Shown here one piece after another: positions 16,262-25,117 of a stretch of 64,000 bases of DNA; positions within the stretch are counted from its first letter, which is position 1; every line of letters starts with the position of its first letter. The position numbers were made by a program, and so were the translations under genes. The stretch is from NCBI RefSeq assembly GCF_001695625.1, contig NZ_MBPN01000004.1, forward strand, positions 1-64,000. Reading direction: 5' to 3'. This DNA is from Pseudomonas defluvii. Lineage in GTDB: Bacteria; Pseudomonadota; Gammaproteobacteria; Pseudomonadales; Pseudomonadaceae. The notes beneath the pieces are model-generated. The model had not been told where the DNA came from. It saw nothing but the letters and a program-made list of their open reading frames with translations, and did no database searches.

Positions 16262-17521
16262 TCAATGCGTTTCGCTGGCCTGTGCCTGTTGCCGGGCGCT
16301 TCGGCGTTGCGCCAGCAGTTGCCAGGCGCAGTAAAGCAGGAGCAAGGCGCCGGCGATCTGCATGGCCCATGGGCCGCCAAAGCGTGCCGCGAGCAGGCCG
16401 GCGAGCAGGCCACCGATGGCGTCGAAGCCGAAACGGGTCGAGGTGTAGAGCGATACCACCCGGCCACGCAGCACTTCAGGTGCCTGGCTCTGCAGCAGGA
16501 TGTTTGTGCCGACGTTGTTGATCGTCACGCCGAAGCCCAGCACTGCCATTGCCGTCAACGACAGTGCCAGCTGGGTACTGGCCGCAAACACCAGCAAGGC
16601 GACGGCACTGGCGCCGGCGGTGGCGATGATCAAGCGCTGCAGTTGTTCGGCGGACCGGTGAGCGGCGAGCAGCAGGGTCGAAAGCAGCGAGCCGAACCCG
16701 GCCGCCCCCCAAAGCCAGCCCAGCGTCCTGGCATCACCGGCGAAGATGTCCCGGGCGAACACCGGCAGCAGCACGGCGTAGCTTGAGGCTGTGATGTTCA
16801 CGATCAGTACGCCGAGAATCAGACCGCGTACCGATGGCGTCTGCAAGGCGTAGGTCAGGCCTTCGCGGAAGACGCTGCGCATGCTGCCGTTGGCGCGCAC
16901 ACCGGCGCTCATGCGCACGGCCAGCAGGCCGGTGATCAGTGCGCCGTAGGACAGCGCGTTCAGGGCGAAGCACACCGCCTCGCCGGTCATGCCGAGCAGC
17001 AGCCCGGCCAGCGGCGGGCCGACGAAGCGCGAGCAGGTAAACAGCGAGGCATTCAAGGCCAGGGCATTTGGCAGGTCGTCGACATCATCGACGAAACGGC
17101 TGAGCAGCGATTGGCGCAGCGGTGTGTCCACGGCATTCAGCACGCCCAGGACGAACGACATGAGCACGATCAGGTTCGCGCCAATGTGGCCGCTGTAGGT
17201 CAGCAGCGCCAGTAACAGTGCCTGCAGGCCCAGCAGGCTCTGGGTCAGTATCAGCAACCTGCGTTTGTCGTGGCGATCAATCCAGGCCCCGGCAATCGGG
17301 CCGACAAACAACTGTGGCAACAGGCTGGCGCAGGTGGTGATGCCCAGCAGCGCTGCGGAATCAGTCAACCGGTAGACCAGCCAGGACAACGCCACCATCT
17401 GCACCCAGGTGCCTAGCGTGGAAATCGCATGGCCAACGAAGTACAGGCGAAAGTTACGGTGGCGCAGCGCCCGGATCGAGGAGGGCCAGCGAGACGACGT
17501 GGAAGGTTGGGGGTGGTTCAC
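16262..17521 (-). CDS. MFS transporter, EntS-like (419 aa)
   Basis: Twelve hydrophobic segments and the MFS loop motif are present (GPIAGAWIDRHDKRRLLILTQ near residues 70-90). The architecture resembles the MFS_3/EntS exporter group, whose members export siderophores or drugs. The start is a GTG at 17521, giving MNHPQPSTSSRW and then the first membrane helix near residue 25. A candidate HpaR-type dyad lies 29 bp upstream. It is followed at 50 bp by the GlcG-like gene. Export of a toxic aromatic intermediate, or efflux linked to the pathway, is a plausible role. Confidence 0.82.
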   Translation of the reverse strand: MNHPQPSTSSRWPSSIRALRHRNFRLYFVGHAISTLGTWVQMVALSWLVYRLTDSAALLGITTCASLLPQLFVGPIAGAWIDRHDKRRLLILTQSLLGLQALLLALLTYSGHIGANLIVLMSFVLGVLNAVDTPLRQSLLSRFVDDVDDLPNALALNASLFTCSRFVGPPLAGLLLGMTGEAVCFALNALSYGALITGLLAVRMSAGVRANGSMRSVFREGLTYALQTPSVRGLILGVLIVNITASSYAVLLPVFARDIFAGDARTLGWLWGAAGFGSLLSTLLLAAHRSAEQLQRLIIATAGASAVALLVFAASTQLALSLTAMAVLGFGVTINNVGTNILLQSQAPEVLRGRVVSLYTSTRFGFDAIGGLLAGLLAARFGGPWAMQIAGALLLLYCAWQLLAQRRSARQQAQASETH

Positions 17522-17549
17522 GACAAGGCGCCCGTCAGCGGCTGATAAT

Positions 17550-17563
17550 GTTCACATATTAAC
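17550..17563 (-). promoter_or_regulatory. candidate HpaR-type operator upstream of the MFS gene
   Basis: Read on the minus strand the site is GTTAATATGTGAAC, one base different from the 14-bp dyad consensus GTTAAYATGTTAAC seen at the hpa genes. It ends 29 bp before the GTG of the MFS gene, a normal repressor position. It lies in the 99-bp gap between the aldehyde dehydrogenase stop and the MFS start. Confidence 0.5.
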
Positions 17564-17620
17564 TTAGTGTGCCGTCCTGTCATGCGCCTGTGCCAACAGA
17601 TTATTCATCCTGCACCGCGT

Positions 17621-19108
17621 TCAGTAGCGAATCATCACCGACTTCAGTTCGGTGAAGTCATCGATGAAGGCCCCACCGAATTCACGGCCGATACCCGAGG
17701 ACTTGGTACCGCCAAAGGGGACGGCGGGGTCGAGCAGGGTGTGCATGTTGACCCAGACCGTGCCGGCTTCGATTTCCGGTACCAGGCGCAGCGCTTTGGA
17801 CAGGTCGTTGGTCCATAGGCTGGCGCTCAGGCCGTAGGCGGTGTTGTTCATCAGCGCCAGCAGTTCCTCTTCGGTGTCATACGGGAAGAAGGTCGCGACC
17901 GGGCCGAAGGTTTCTTCATTGAGCAGGGTGTCGTTCACCGAGTTGGCCAGGATGATCGTCGGCTCCACGTAGCAGCCGGGGCCTTCGCTGATCTGGCCGC
18001 CATGAATGATGGTGCTGTTTTCGGCGCGGGCGGTAGCGAAGAACCGGGCCAGTTTCTGCTGGTGTTGCTTGTTCGCAACCGGGCCAAACTGGGTGCTTTC
18101 ATCCAGTGGCGAGCCAACCTTCAGTTGCGCCAGGCGTTTGGACAGCGCGTCCATCATCGGCTCGATCTGCGAGCGGTGGACGAAGAAGCGTTCTGCGGCG
18201 GCGCAGATCTGCCCGGAGTGAAGGAAGCCGGCTTCGATCATGCCATCGACGGCCTTGTCCATATCGACGTCAGGCAGAAAGCCCGCCGAGTTCTTGCCGC
18301 CCAGCTCCAGGGTGGCGCGGGTCAGTTTGGCACCCATCGCGCCTTGGCCCACGGCGATGCCGGTCGGGACCGAACCTGTGAAGGACACCTTGTCGGTGCC
18401 TGGGTGCTCGATCAGCGCCTTGCCGACACTGCCGCCGCCGGTCAGCACGTTGAGTGCTCCGGCAGGCAGGCCCGCTTCACTGGCCAGCTCGGCGATGCGC
18501 AGGATGGTCAGCGGGGTGAACTCGCTTGGTTTGATGATGATGCTGCAACCGGTGGTCAAGGCCGAGGCCAGCTTCCAGATCGCGATCATGGTGGAGAAGT
18601 TCCACGGCACAATGCCGACCACCACGCCAATCGGTTCGCGCAGGGTAAAGGCGTTGTAGCGCTCGCCAGCAAAGGAGGGCAGCGACGGGGTGATGGTTTC
18701 GCCAGTGATCTTGGTTGCCCAGCCGGCGTAGTAGCGCAGGAAGTGGGCCGCCTGATCGACCTCGAAGGCGCGCGAAATGTGGATGATCTTGCCCGATTGG
18801 CAGGTTTCGATCTGCGCCAGCTCCTCACGGTGGCGCTCCAGCAGGTCGGCGAGCTTGAACAACACGCTGGCGCGTGCCGCCGGGCTGGTGCGTGACCAGA
18901 CCTTGAAGCCGCGATTGGCCGAATCGACGGCGCGCTCGACATCGGCCTGGGTTGCATCGCTGACCTGCGCAATCGCCTCGCCAGTGGCCGGGTTCAGCAC
19001 CGTGAGCCTGTTCGTTGAGCTGCTGGCGACATAACCGCCGTCGATGTACAGGCTATGGTCGCGCTCAAGGAAGGCGTTGACCGAGGGAAGCAGTGCGATA
19101 TCGCTCAT
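17621..19108 (-). CDS. feaB: NAD-dependent phenylacetaldehyde-type dehydrogenase (495 aa)
   Basis: Full-length aldehyde dehydrogenase superfamily member. The active-site motifs are LELGGKNSAGFLP (general-base Glu near residue 265) and GQICAAAERFFVH (catalytic Cys near 300). PWNFSTMIAIWKLASALTTG and the cofactor segment TGSVPTGIAVG are also visible. It resembles phenylacetaldehyde dehydrogenases (FeaB/PadA/StyD type). In this cluster it would oxidise 4-hydroxyphenylacetaldehyde, made by the amine oxidases, to 4-HPA, the substrate of the hydroxylase encoded divergently at 19455-21650. A FeaR-type tandem element lies 91 bp upstream, consistent with control by the linked FeaR. Confidence 0.78.
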   Translation of the reverse strand: MSDIALLPSVNAFLERDHSLYIDGGYVASSSTNRLTVLNPATGEAIAQVSDATQADVERAVDSANRGFKVWSRTSPAARASVLFKLADLLERHREELAQIETCQSGKIIHISRAFEVDQAAHFLRYYAGWATKITGETITPSLPSFAGERYNAFTLREPIGVVVGIVPWNFSTMIAIWKLASALTTGCSIIIKPSEFTPLTILRIAELASEAGLPAGALNVLTGGGSVGKALIEHPGTDKVSFTGSVPTGIAVGQGAMGAKLTRATLELGGKNSAGFLPDVDMDKAVDGMIEAGFLHSGQICAAAERFFVHRSQIEPMMDALSKRLAQLKVGSPLDESTQFGPVANKQHQQKLARFFATARAENSTIIHGGQISEGPGCYVEPTIILANSVNDTLLNEETFGPVATFFPYDTEEELLALMNNTAYGLSASLWTNDLSKALRLVPEIEAGTVWVNMHTLLDPAVPFGGTKSSGIGREFGGAFIDDFTELKSVMIRY

Positions 19109-19198
19109 GCTGGGCAGACTCCAGGCAGGGAAGCAGGCGGCGGCTTGCCGCGCTGAAATAGACGTATGGCACGAGCTTACCCGGCGCTGGCGGGGCGA

Positions 19199-19237
19199 TC
19201 TTGACTCTGCCTGTCAGCGACATGTCTGTGCCTGCCA
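19199..19237 (-). promoter_or_regulatory. candidate FeaR-type tandem element upstream of the aldehyde dehydrogenase
   Basis: On the minus strand: TGGCA-N8-CATG then TGACA-N8-CAAG, with starts 21 bp apart. The two outer blocks, GCAGAGTCAAGA and TGGCAGGC, are identical to the element at 28132-28171. The proximal repeat ends 91 bp before the ATG at 19108, almost the same distance as for the second oxidase gene (94 bp). Confidence 0.6.
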
Positions 19238-19290
19238 TCGGTCAGGCAGTTGGCTGCTGTCGGGTGTGGCCTGAAGAGGGTGTTGGCTAT

Positions 19291-19327
19291 GGAAAGTACA
19301 ATCTTCCATCTGGAACGTGCATTTTCC
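19291..19327. promoter_or_regulatory. nested inverted repeat upstream of the 4-HPA hydroxylase
   Basis: A perfect inner dyad TTCCA-TC-TGGAA (19304-19315) is flanked by outer arms GGAAA (19291) and TTTCC (ending 19327), giving a two-layer palindrome. It lies 128-164 bp before the hydroxylase ATG at 19455, inside the 346-bp divergent region shared with the aldehyde dehydrogenase gene. It could be an operator for the hydroxylase genes; no regulator can be assigned. Confidence 0.4.
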
Positions 19328-19454
19328 TGGGCGAGACTGCCTCGCATACTGGCCCGGCATTCGTAAGTGAGCGGCGCCTGGTCTACTGCGTCCAGCGCTC
19401 AATGCCGCAGCCAGATGGGTTTTGGCCGCGGCAGGTCACTTGGGTCCAATAATA

Positions 19455-20636
19455 ATGAGCCAGACCATGAAAAAGCCAAACTCCTTGCTGGAAGATCTCA
19501 AGTCCATTCTGCCAACCATCGCCGCTAATGCGGACGAGGCCGAGAAGGCGCGTACCGTACCTGCCGAGAACATTGCGCTGCTCAAAGGCACTGGCCTGCA
19601 CCGCGCATTTCTGCCGAAGAAGTTCGGAGGCCTGGAAATTTCCCTGCCCGAGTTTGCCGAGTGCATTGCACTGCTGGCCGGCTCCTGTGCCAGCACCGCC
19701 TGGGCCATGAGCCTGCTGTGCACCCACAGCCATCAGTTGGCGATGTTCCCGGCCAAACTGCAGGAGGAGATCTGGGGCAGCAACCCCGATGCCACCGCCA
19801 GCAGCAGCATCGCCCCGTTCGGGCGTACCGAAGAGGTTGAAGGTGGCGTCACCTTCAGCGGTGAAATGGGCTGGAGCAGTGGTTGCGATCACGCCGAGTG
19901 GGCGATTGTCGGCTTTCGCCGCAAAAACGCCGAGGGCACTCAGGACTACTGCTTCGCCGTGTTGCCGCGCAGTGACTACCAGATCCGCGATGACTGGTAC
20001 GCTGTCGGCATGCGCGCCAGTGGCAGCCGCACCTTGATCATCGACAACGCCTTCGTGCCTGAGCACCGTATCCAGAAGGCCAAGGACATGATGGAAGGCA
20101 AGTCCGCCGGCTTTGGCCTGTACCCCGACAGCAAGATTTTCTACGCACCTTATCGCCCGTATTTCGCCAGTGGCTTCTCCACCGTGAGCCTGGGCATTGC
20201 CGAGCGCATGCTTGAGGTCTTCCGTGAGAAAACCCGTAACCGCGTGCGGGCCTACACCGGTGCTGCCGTAGGTGCCGCCACCCCGGCGCTGATGCGTCTG
20301 GCCGAGTCCACCCATCAGGTCGCTGCTGCCCGCGCCTTGCTGGAAAAAAGCTGGCAGGACATTGCCGAGCACAGTGAGCGCCACGAGTACCCAAGCCGCG
20401 GCACCCTGGCATTCTGGCGGACCAATCAGGGCTACGCTGTGAAGATGTGCATTCAAGCGGTTGATCGCTTGATGGAGGCGTCTGGCGGCGGTGCGTGGTT
20501 CGAGAGCAATGAAAGTCAGCGCCTGTTCCGTGATGCGCACCTGACCGGTGCTCACGCCTACACCGACTACGATGTCTGCGCGCAGATCCTCGGCCGTGAA
20601 CTGATGGGCCTTGAGCCTGATCCTTCGATGGTCTGA
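19455..20636 (+). CDS. 4-HPA 3-hydroxylase oxygenase component, C2 type (393 aa)
   Basis: The protein has the acyl-CoA-dehydrogenase fold of group-D flavin monooxygenases rather than the larger E. coli HpaB type. Seen are FLPKKFGGLEISLPEFAE near residue 50, GSCASTAWAMSLLCTHSHQL near 75-95, FSGEMGWSSGCDHAEWAIVG near 135 and RASGSRTLIIDNAFVPEHR near 190. With the reductase encoded next door it matches the Acinetobacter baumannii C1/C2 p-hydroxyphenylacetate hydroxylase, which uses diffusing FMNH2 to make 3,4-dihydroxyphenylacetate. I start at MSQTMKKPN; the ribosome binding site is weak and a TTG at 19422 cannot be excluded. Confidence 0.82.
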   Translation: MSQTMKKPNSLLEDLKSILPTIAANADEAEKARTVPAENIALLKGTGLHRAFLPKKFGGLEISLPEFAECIALLAGSCASTAWAMSLLCTHSHQLAMFPAKLQEEIWGSNPDATASSSIAPFGRTEEVEGGVTFSGEMGWSSGCDHAEWAIVGFRRKNAEGTQDYCFAVLPRSDYQIRDDWYAVGMRASGSRTLIIDNAFVPEHRIQKAKDMMEGKSAGFGLYPDSKIFYAPYRPYFASGFSTVSLGIAERMLEVFREKTRNRVRAYTGAAVGAATPALMRLAESTHQVAAARALLEKSWQDIAEHSERHEYPSRGTLAFWRTNQGYAVKMCIQAVDRLMEASGGGAWFESNESQRLFRDAHLTGAHAYTDYDVCAQILGRELMGLEPDPSMV

Positions 20637-20711
20637 GTCAGCGGTTCTACTCGTCACGCGTATCGAATAACAACAAACGAGGCTGTCGTCGCGACAGCCC
20701 GGGAGTCTTGC

Positions 20712-21650
20712 ATGTCCACCCTTACTGAAACCACCTTCGACGCACGGGCCTTCCGCCGGGCGCTGGGCAACTTTGCCACGGGTGTCACCGTAGTGACGGC
20801 TGCCGATGCCAGCGGCCGCAAAGTTGGCGTGACCGCCAACAGTTTCAACTCGGTCTCCCTGGACCCGCCACTCATCCTGTGGAGCATCGACAAGCGCTCG
20901 AGCAGCCTTGAGGTGTTCGAGGAGGCCAGCCACTTTGCGGTCAACATCCTGGCGGCAGACCAGATCGACCTGTCGAACAACTTTGCCCGCCCCAAGGATG
21001 ACCGCTTCGCCGGGATCGTCTACGAGGCCGGTGAGGGTGGCGCACCGCTGCTCGCGGATTGCTCGGCGCGTTTCAGTTGCGAGAAGTACCAGCAACTGGA
21101 CGGCGGGGACCATTGGATTCTGGTCGGCAAGGTAGTGGCGTTCGATGATTGCGGGCGCTCGCCACTGTTGTATCACCAAGGTGCCTACTCCATGGTGTTG
21201 CCACACACACGCATGACCAAGCGTGAGGAGGGGCAGCCGCCCAGCAGCAACTTCCAGGGCCGTCTGAGCCATAACCTGTACTACCTGATGACTCAGGCCT
21301 TGCGGGCCTATCAGACCAGCTACCAGCCTCGGCAACTGTCTACCGGCTTGCGCACCAGTGAGGCGCGCATGCTGATGGTGCTGGAGAACGATGCGGGGCT
21401 GGGCCTTGCTGACCTGCAGCGCGAAGTGGCGATGCCCGAGCGCGAGATCGTCGAGGCTGTTGCCAACCTCAAGCGCAAAGGGCTGGTGTCCGATGACCAT
21501 GAGCGGGTTGTGTTGACGGGTAAGGGTATAGAAGAAACCGAAGCCCTGTGGGCGATTGCCCGTGAACAGCAGGACAAGGTGTTTGGTCAGTTCAGCGAAG
21601 AGCAGATCGAAACCTTCAAGACTGTGCTCAAGGCGGTGATCAAGCGCTGA
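20712..21650 (+). CDS. flavin reductase with C-terminal MarR-like domain, C1 type (312 aa)
   Basis: Two parts are visible. Residues about 10-170 are an HpaC-like NADH:flavin oxidoreductase (NFATGVTVVTAADASG, VGVTANSFNSVSLDPPLILW). Residues about 185-312 form a winged-helix MarR-like domain (LRTSEARMLMVLEN, LQREVAMPEREIVEAVANLK, KGLVSDDHERVVLTGKGIEE). This fusion and length match the C1 reductase of A. baumannii 4-HPA hydroxylase. There the C-terminal domain is an autoinhibitory sensor relieved by 4-HPA, so reduced flavin is supplied only when substrate is present. It lies 75 bp behind the oxygenase gene with GGGAG before the ATG. Confidence 0.85.
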   Translation: MSTLTETTFDARAFRRALGNFATGVTVVTAADASGRKVGVTANSFNSVSLDPPLILWSIDKRSSSLEVFEEASHFAVNILAADQIDLSNNFARPKDDRFAGIVYEAGEGGAPLLADCSARFSCEKYQQLDGGDHWILVGKVVAFDDCGRSPLLYHQGAYSMVLPHTRMTKREEGQPPSSNFQGRLSHNLYYLMTQALRAYQTSYQPRQLSTGLRTSEARMLMVLENDAGLGLADLQREVAMPEREIVEAVANLKRKGLVSDDHERVVLTGKGIEETEALWAIAREQQDKVFGQFSEEQIETFKTVLKAVIKR

Positions 21651-21757
21651 CGCCCTGGCAGCGGCGAACAACTACCTTGGCACGGCGGCGCAAGACGGCG
21701 ATCTGGGAATACGGTCAACTCACTATCCCCCCGACTGGATAGCCAAACGGTGCGCTG

Positions 21758-22732
21758 ATGTTTTTCAAACGCAATCACTGGGCAGGTGAGTTGACTGAGG
21801 TCTTGCTGCAAATAATTGCCGGCCAGCCCGGTGCGGCGCATCAGGCGCCGCTGCTGGCCAGCCATCCGCAGTTGCGGGCGACGCTGGAAACCCTTGGCGT
21901 CGAGCGCCAACAGGTCGGCCAGCAGTTGGCGCAGGCGCAGGCCACTGCGGCAGAACTGGCCACCCGGCTCGATCAGGAACAACACCATCTGCAGAGCGCA
22001 CAGGCGCAGCAGACGCTTCTGCAACAGCGTTGCGAGGCGCTGCAGGCCGCGTTACTGGATCAACAGCACGAGACCCAGGCGCTTGTTCAACAGGCACAGA
22101 TCTGGGCGTTGTTGCAGTCGACCCTCACCGAAGGCACTTGGGACATCTCGGTCGCCCATGGCGATGTGCGCCATCCTTCCAGCTCAATGCGTATCTCTAA
22201 CCCGTTCCGTGCACTGATGGGCTACCTGCCGCAGGAGTTGCCCGATGGTTGGGACGCGCAGGTCAGTATCACGCACCCGGACGACCTGGCTGAGATCATG
22301 GCGGTTTTCGACCGGGAGATCCTCAAACCCGGTGGTAGCGGTGAGTATGTGTTCGAGTACCGGATGCAGCACAAGACCCGCGGTTTTATCTGGTGCCGTG
22401 AGCGTGGTCGTGCGGTACGTGATGAACAGGGCGTGCTGACCCGTGTGTTGGGCGCGGTGCGCGACATCAGTGACGAGCGCAGTGCACAGGCCAGTCACGA
22501 ACAGATGCTGACCCAGAATCAGGCGACTTACGCGCAGATCGCGACTGTTGTCGGGGTCATCAAGAGCATCGCCGAGCAGACCAACCTGCTGGCCTTGAAT
22601 GCTGCGATTGAAGCGGCACGTGCCGGTGAGGTGGGGCGCGGCTTTTCGGTGGTCGCCGATGAAGTGAAGAAGCTTGCCGAAAGTACCCGCCAGGCCACCC
22701 AGCAGATCCAGGCCATGTTGCACCGGCAGTAA
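21758..22732 (+). CDS. soluble PAS-containing chemoreceptor-like protein (324 aa)
   Basis: An N-terminal coiled coil (about residues 45-110, Gln/Ala/Leu heptads) is followed by a single PAS_3 domain (about 120-245: [55 protein letters not shown]). A truncated chemoreceptor signalling tip follows ([20 protein letters not shown], then [15 protein letters not shown], about 270-305). There are no membrane segments, and the usual long methylation helices are cut to one side of the hairpin. Similar short PAS-MCP proteins (BdlA-like) are cytoplasmic. The place next to the 4-HPA hydroxylase suggests metabolism-linked taxis to aromatic amines, by inference. Confidence 0.78.
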   Translation: MFFKRNHWAGELTEVLLQIIAGQPGAAHQAPLLASHPQLRATLETLGVERQQVGQQLAQAQATAAELATRLDQEQHHLQSAQAQQTLLQQRCEALQAALLDQQHETQALVQQAQIWALLQSTLTEGTWDISVAHGDVRHPSSSMRISNPFRALMGYLPQELPDGWDAQVSITHPDDLAEIMAVFDREILKPGGSGEYVFEYRMQHKTRGFIWCRERGRAVRDEQGVLTRVLGAVRDISDERSAQASHEQMLTQNQATYAQIATVVGVIKSIAEQTNLLALNAAIEAARAGEVGRGFSVVADEVKKLAESTRQATQQIQAMLHRQ

Positions 22733-22775
22733 AACCGGCGAGGTCGGTTGCAGGCAAGCGCTCGACCTTCATATG

Positions 22776-22814
22776 TGGCAGGCTGCAACAAAGACGACGG
22801 CAGCCTCGGGCAAG
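22776..22814 (+). promoter_or_regulatory. candidate FeaR-type tandem element upstream of the permease
   Basis: TGGCA-N8-CAAA is followed by CGGCA-N8-CAAG, with starts 22 bp apart, in the same orientation as the permease gene. The proximal repeat ends 125 bp before the ATG at 22940. The element resembles the copy at 28132-28171 (about 29 of 41 positions by eye), including the internal CAAAG and CGGCA blocks. The rest of 22733-22939 shows no gene. Confidence 0.55.
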
Positions 22815-22939
22815 ACGATGGGCGGAGGCGAAGCGCACAGTGGACGTACACGGTGACAACCCGCACCTGGAAGGGGCCTTGCAGGTTGACGGGTTTTGTC
22901 GCCATTTATGTCACACACTGAAGTCAGGGCATTATCCAG

Positions 22940-24439
22940 ATGTCAATCAATAAAAAGCTCACCGAGCATCTGAATCGCGGCACCGTCGGATTTCCCACGG
23001 CACTGGCCAGTACGGTTGGTCTGATCATGGCCAGCCCGGTCATCCTGACCGCAACCATGGGGTTCGGGATTGGTGGCAGTGCCTTCGCGGTGGCCATGGT
23101 GATTGCCGCTGTCATGATGCTGGCTCAGTCGACGACCTTTGCCGAAGCAGCCTCGATCCTGCCAACCACCGGCTCGGTCTACGACTATATCAACTGCGGC
23201 ATGGGGCGCTTTTTCGCCATTACCGGTACGCTTTCAGCCTACCTGATCGTCCATGTCTTCGCCGGTACCGCCGAGACCATCCTCTCAGGGGTCATGGCCC
23301 TGGTGAACTTTGAGCACCTCAATACCCTGGCCGAATCCGCCGGTGGCTCGTGGTTGCTGGGTGTGGCGTTCGTGATCGTGTTCGGCATTCTCAATGCCTT
23401 TGGCGTCAGCGCCTTCGGTCGTGCGGAGATCATCCTGACCTTCGGTATGTGGACCACCCTGATGGTGTTTGGCGTGCTTGGCCTGATCTCTGCGCCGGCA
23501 GTAGAGTTGGACGGCCTGTTCGGTGAGTCGTTGGTGGGCACCGACCTGATCACCATCCTGTCGCTGGTTGGCATGGCCATGTTCATGTTTGTCGGCTGCG
23601 AGTTCGTTACGCCGCTAGCCCCGGACCTGCGCAGGTCTGCCTCGGTGATGCCCAAGGCCATGGCCCTGGGGTTGCTGGGTGTGGCGTCGTGCATGTTCAT
23701 TTATGGCGCGGCAATGAAGCGTCAGGTCGAGAACATCGTGCTTGATCCGGCCACCGGGCTGCACCTGTTGGACACGCCGATGGCCATTCCGAAGTTTGCG
23801 GCCCAGGTCATGGGTGACATTGGCCCGCTGTGGCTGGGTATCGGCTTCCTGTTCGCCGGCGCTGCGACCATCAATACCCTGATGGCCGGCGTACCGCGGA
23901 TTCTCTACGGCATGGCGGTGGACGGTGCATTGCCCAAGGTGTTCACCTACCTGCATCCGCGCTTCAAGACGCCGCTGCTGTGCATCCTCGTCGCGGTACT
24001 GATTCCTTGCCTGCACGCCTGGTACCTGGGGGGTAACGCAGACAACATCCTGCACTTGGTACTGGCTGCGGTCTGCGCCTGGAGTACGGCCTACCTGCTG
24101 GTGACCCTGTCGGTGGTCATCCTGCGCATTCGCCGTCCTGACCTGCCACGTGCCTACCGCTCGCCGCTCTTCCCGCTGCCACAGATCCTCTCCAGTGTCG
24201 GTATCCTGCTGGGGATGTGGTTCATTACCCCACCGGGCATGAACCCCGCCGACATCTACGTTCCATTCGGCATCATGCTGGCGGCCACGGCAGCCTATGC
24301 GCTGTTCTGGACACTGTGTGTGCAGAAGGTCAACCCGTTTGCCCCGGCACGGGTCGAAGACGTCCTGGCGGTGGAGTTCGCCAACGAGCCTGGCATTCAC
24401 GTTAGCGGTCATGTCCATCATGCTAGCAAAGCTGTTTGA
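22940..24439 (+). CDS. APC superfamily amine/amino-acid permease (499 aa)
   Basis: About twelve hydrophobic segments and APC-family features are visible. These include the N-terminal GTVGFPTALASTVGLIMASP, FAEAASILPTTGSVYDYINCG near residue 75, VGCEFVTPLAPDLRRSASVMPKAM near 215-240 and a central GVPRILYGMAVDGALPKVF near 315-335. APC permeases take up amines or amino acids by proton or sodium coupling, or by exchange. Its FeaR-type upstream element and position between the hydroxylase genes and feaR point to tyramine or phenylethylamine uptake. It overlaps the following DUF3156 gene. Confidence 0.85.
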   Translation: MSINKKLTEHLNRGTVGFPTALASTVGLIMASPVILTATMGFGIGGSAFAVAMVIAAVMMLAQSTTFAEAASILPTTGSVYDYINCGMGRFFAITGTLSAYLIVHVFAGTAETILSGVMALVNFEHLNTLAESAGGSWLLGVAFVIVFGILNAFGVSAFGRAEIILTFGMWTTLMVFGVLGLISAPAVELDGLFGESLVGTDLITILSLVGMAMFMFVGCEFVTPLAPDLRRSASVMPKAMALGLLGVASCMFIYGAAMKRQVENIVLDPATGLHLLDTPMAIPKFAAQVMGDIGPLWLGIGFLFAGAATINTLMAGVPRILYGMAVDGALPKVFTYLHPRFKTPLLCILVAVLIPCLHAWYLGGNADNILHLVLAAVCAWSTAYLLVTLSVVILRIRRPDLPRAYRSPLFPLPQILSSVGILLGMWFITPPGMNPADIYVPFGIMLAATAAYALFWTLCVQKVNPFAPARVEDVLAVEFANEPGIHVSGHVHHASKAV

Positions 24440-25004
24440 CCTGTTCAGCGCCCAGCGGGCCCCGGCCGGTTATCGGCCTGGGGTCACCCTGGAGTTGCTG
24501 CGGCGTAACCTGGGAATACACCGTTTCCACCTGGTGGAGACGGGGCGTGCCGAGTTCGATCTGGGGGCGGCGGGGCTGCGCGTGCAGGTCAGCGAGCGTA
24601 CTCAAGCGCAGTTGCTGATGCATCTGGTCATGACCGAGTTCCGTCTCCAGGTGCCTGCCTTTGAACAGGGCAACGTCCACTTTGATCTGCACCATACTGG
24701 CTCGCTCAAGCGTACCGGTATTCGTTGCCGCTACCGTAGCGGCGACCGGACGCTGTTCGAGGCCGTGTCGAAGCGGCTGCTGGGCGACGCCAGGCTCAGC
24801 GCGGCGCTGATGCCGCTGGATTTCAAGCACCTGAGCATCGAATACGCGCTCAATGGCTGGACGGTTACTCTGGAACACATGGGGGGCAGCGAAGTCGTCA
24901 ACCGTATGCCTGCCTTTCGTCGCTACGTAAAATTCAGCAGCGAACAGAAAGTGCTGCTCGAGCATACGCTGACGGCTCTGCAACGCGTGTTACTGGCACG
25001 TTAG
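24411..25004 (+). CDS. DUF3156 family protein (197 aa)
   Basis: The sequence (AGYRPGVTLELLRRNLGIHR ... VSERTQAQLLMHLVMTEF ... SIEYALNGWTVTLEHMGGSEVVNRMP) fits the DUF3156 family of uncharacterised soluble proteins. The start is uncertain: MSIM at 24411 or MLAK at 24420; both overlap the end of the permease gene, implying translational coupling. No catalytic signature is visible. The constant partnership with an APC permease suggests a role in handling or sensing the imported compound, which is inference. Confidence 0.72.
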   Translation: MSIMLAKLFDLFSAQRAPAGYRPGVTLELLRRNLGIHRFHLVETGRAEFDLGAAGLRVQVSERTQAQLLMHLVMTEFRLQVPAFEQGNVHFDLHHTGSLKRTGIRCRYRSGDRTLFEAVSKRLLGDARLSAALMPLDFKHLSIEYALNGWTVTLEHMGGSEVVNRMPAFRRYVKFSSEQKVLLEHTLTALQRVLLAR

Positions 25005-25064
25005 CCAAAGGGTGGCATGAATACTGCTCCACATTGCGTGATGGATTATGGTTGTGCGCTCATT

Positions 25065-25078
25065 GGTAACATGTTAAC
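25065..25078 (+). promoter_or_regulatory. candidate HpaR-type operator upstream of feaR
   Basis: GGTAACATGTTAAC contains the perfect palindrome TAACATGTTA (25067-25076). It matches 13 of 14 bases of the dyad found at the hpa promoters. It ends 39 bp before the feaR ATG at 25118, in the 113-bp gap after the DUF3156 gene. It implies that the amine regulator gene may be controlled by HpaR. Confidence 0.55.
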
Positions 25079-25117
25079 AATTGAGTCATAAAAATAAGTT
25101 CGCGTGTGGAGGTATTC

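Noticed and set aside
19383..21671. A 762-codon open frame on the minus strand.
   Set aside because: It lies entirely antisense to the hydroxylase and reductase genes, has no recognisable domain and arises from GC-rich codon bias.
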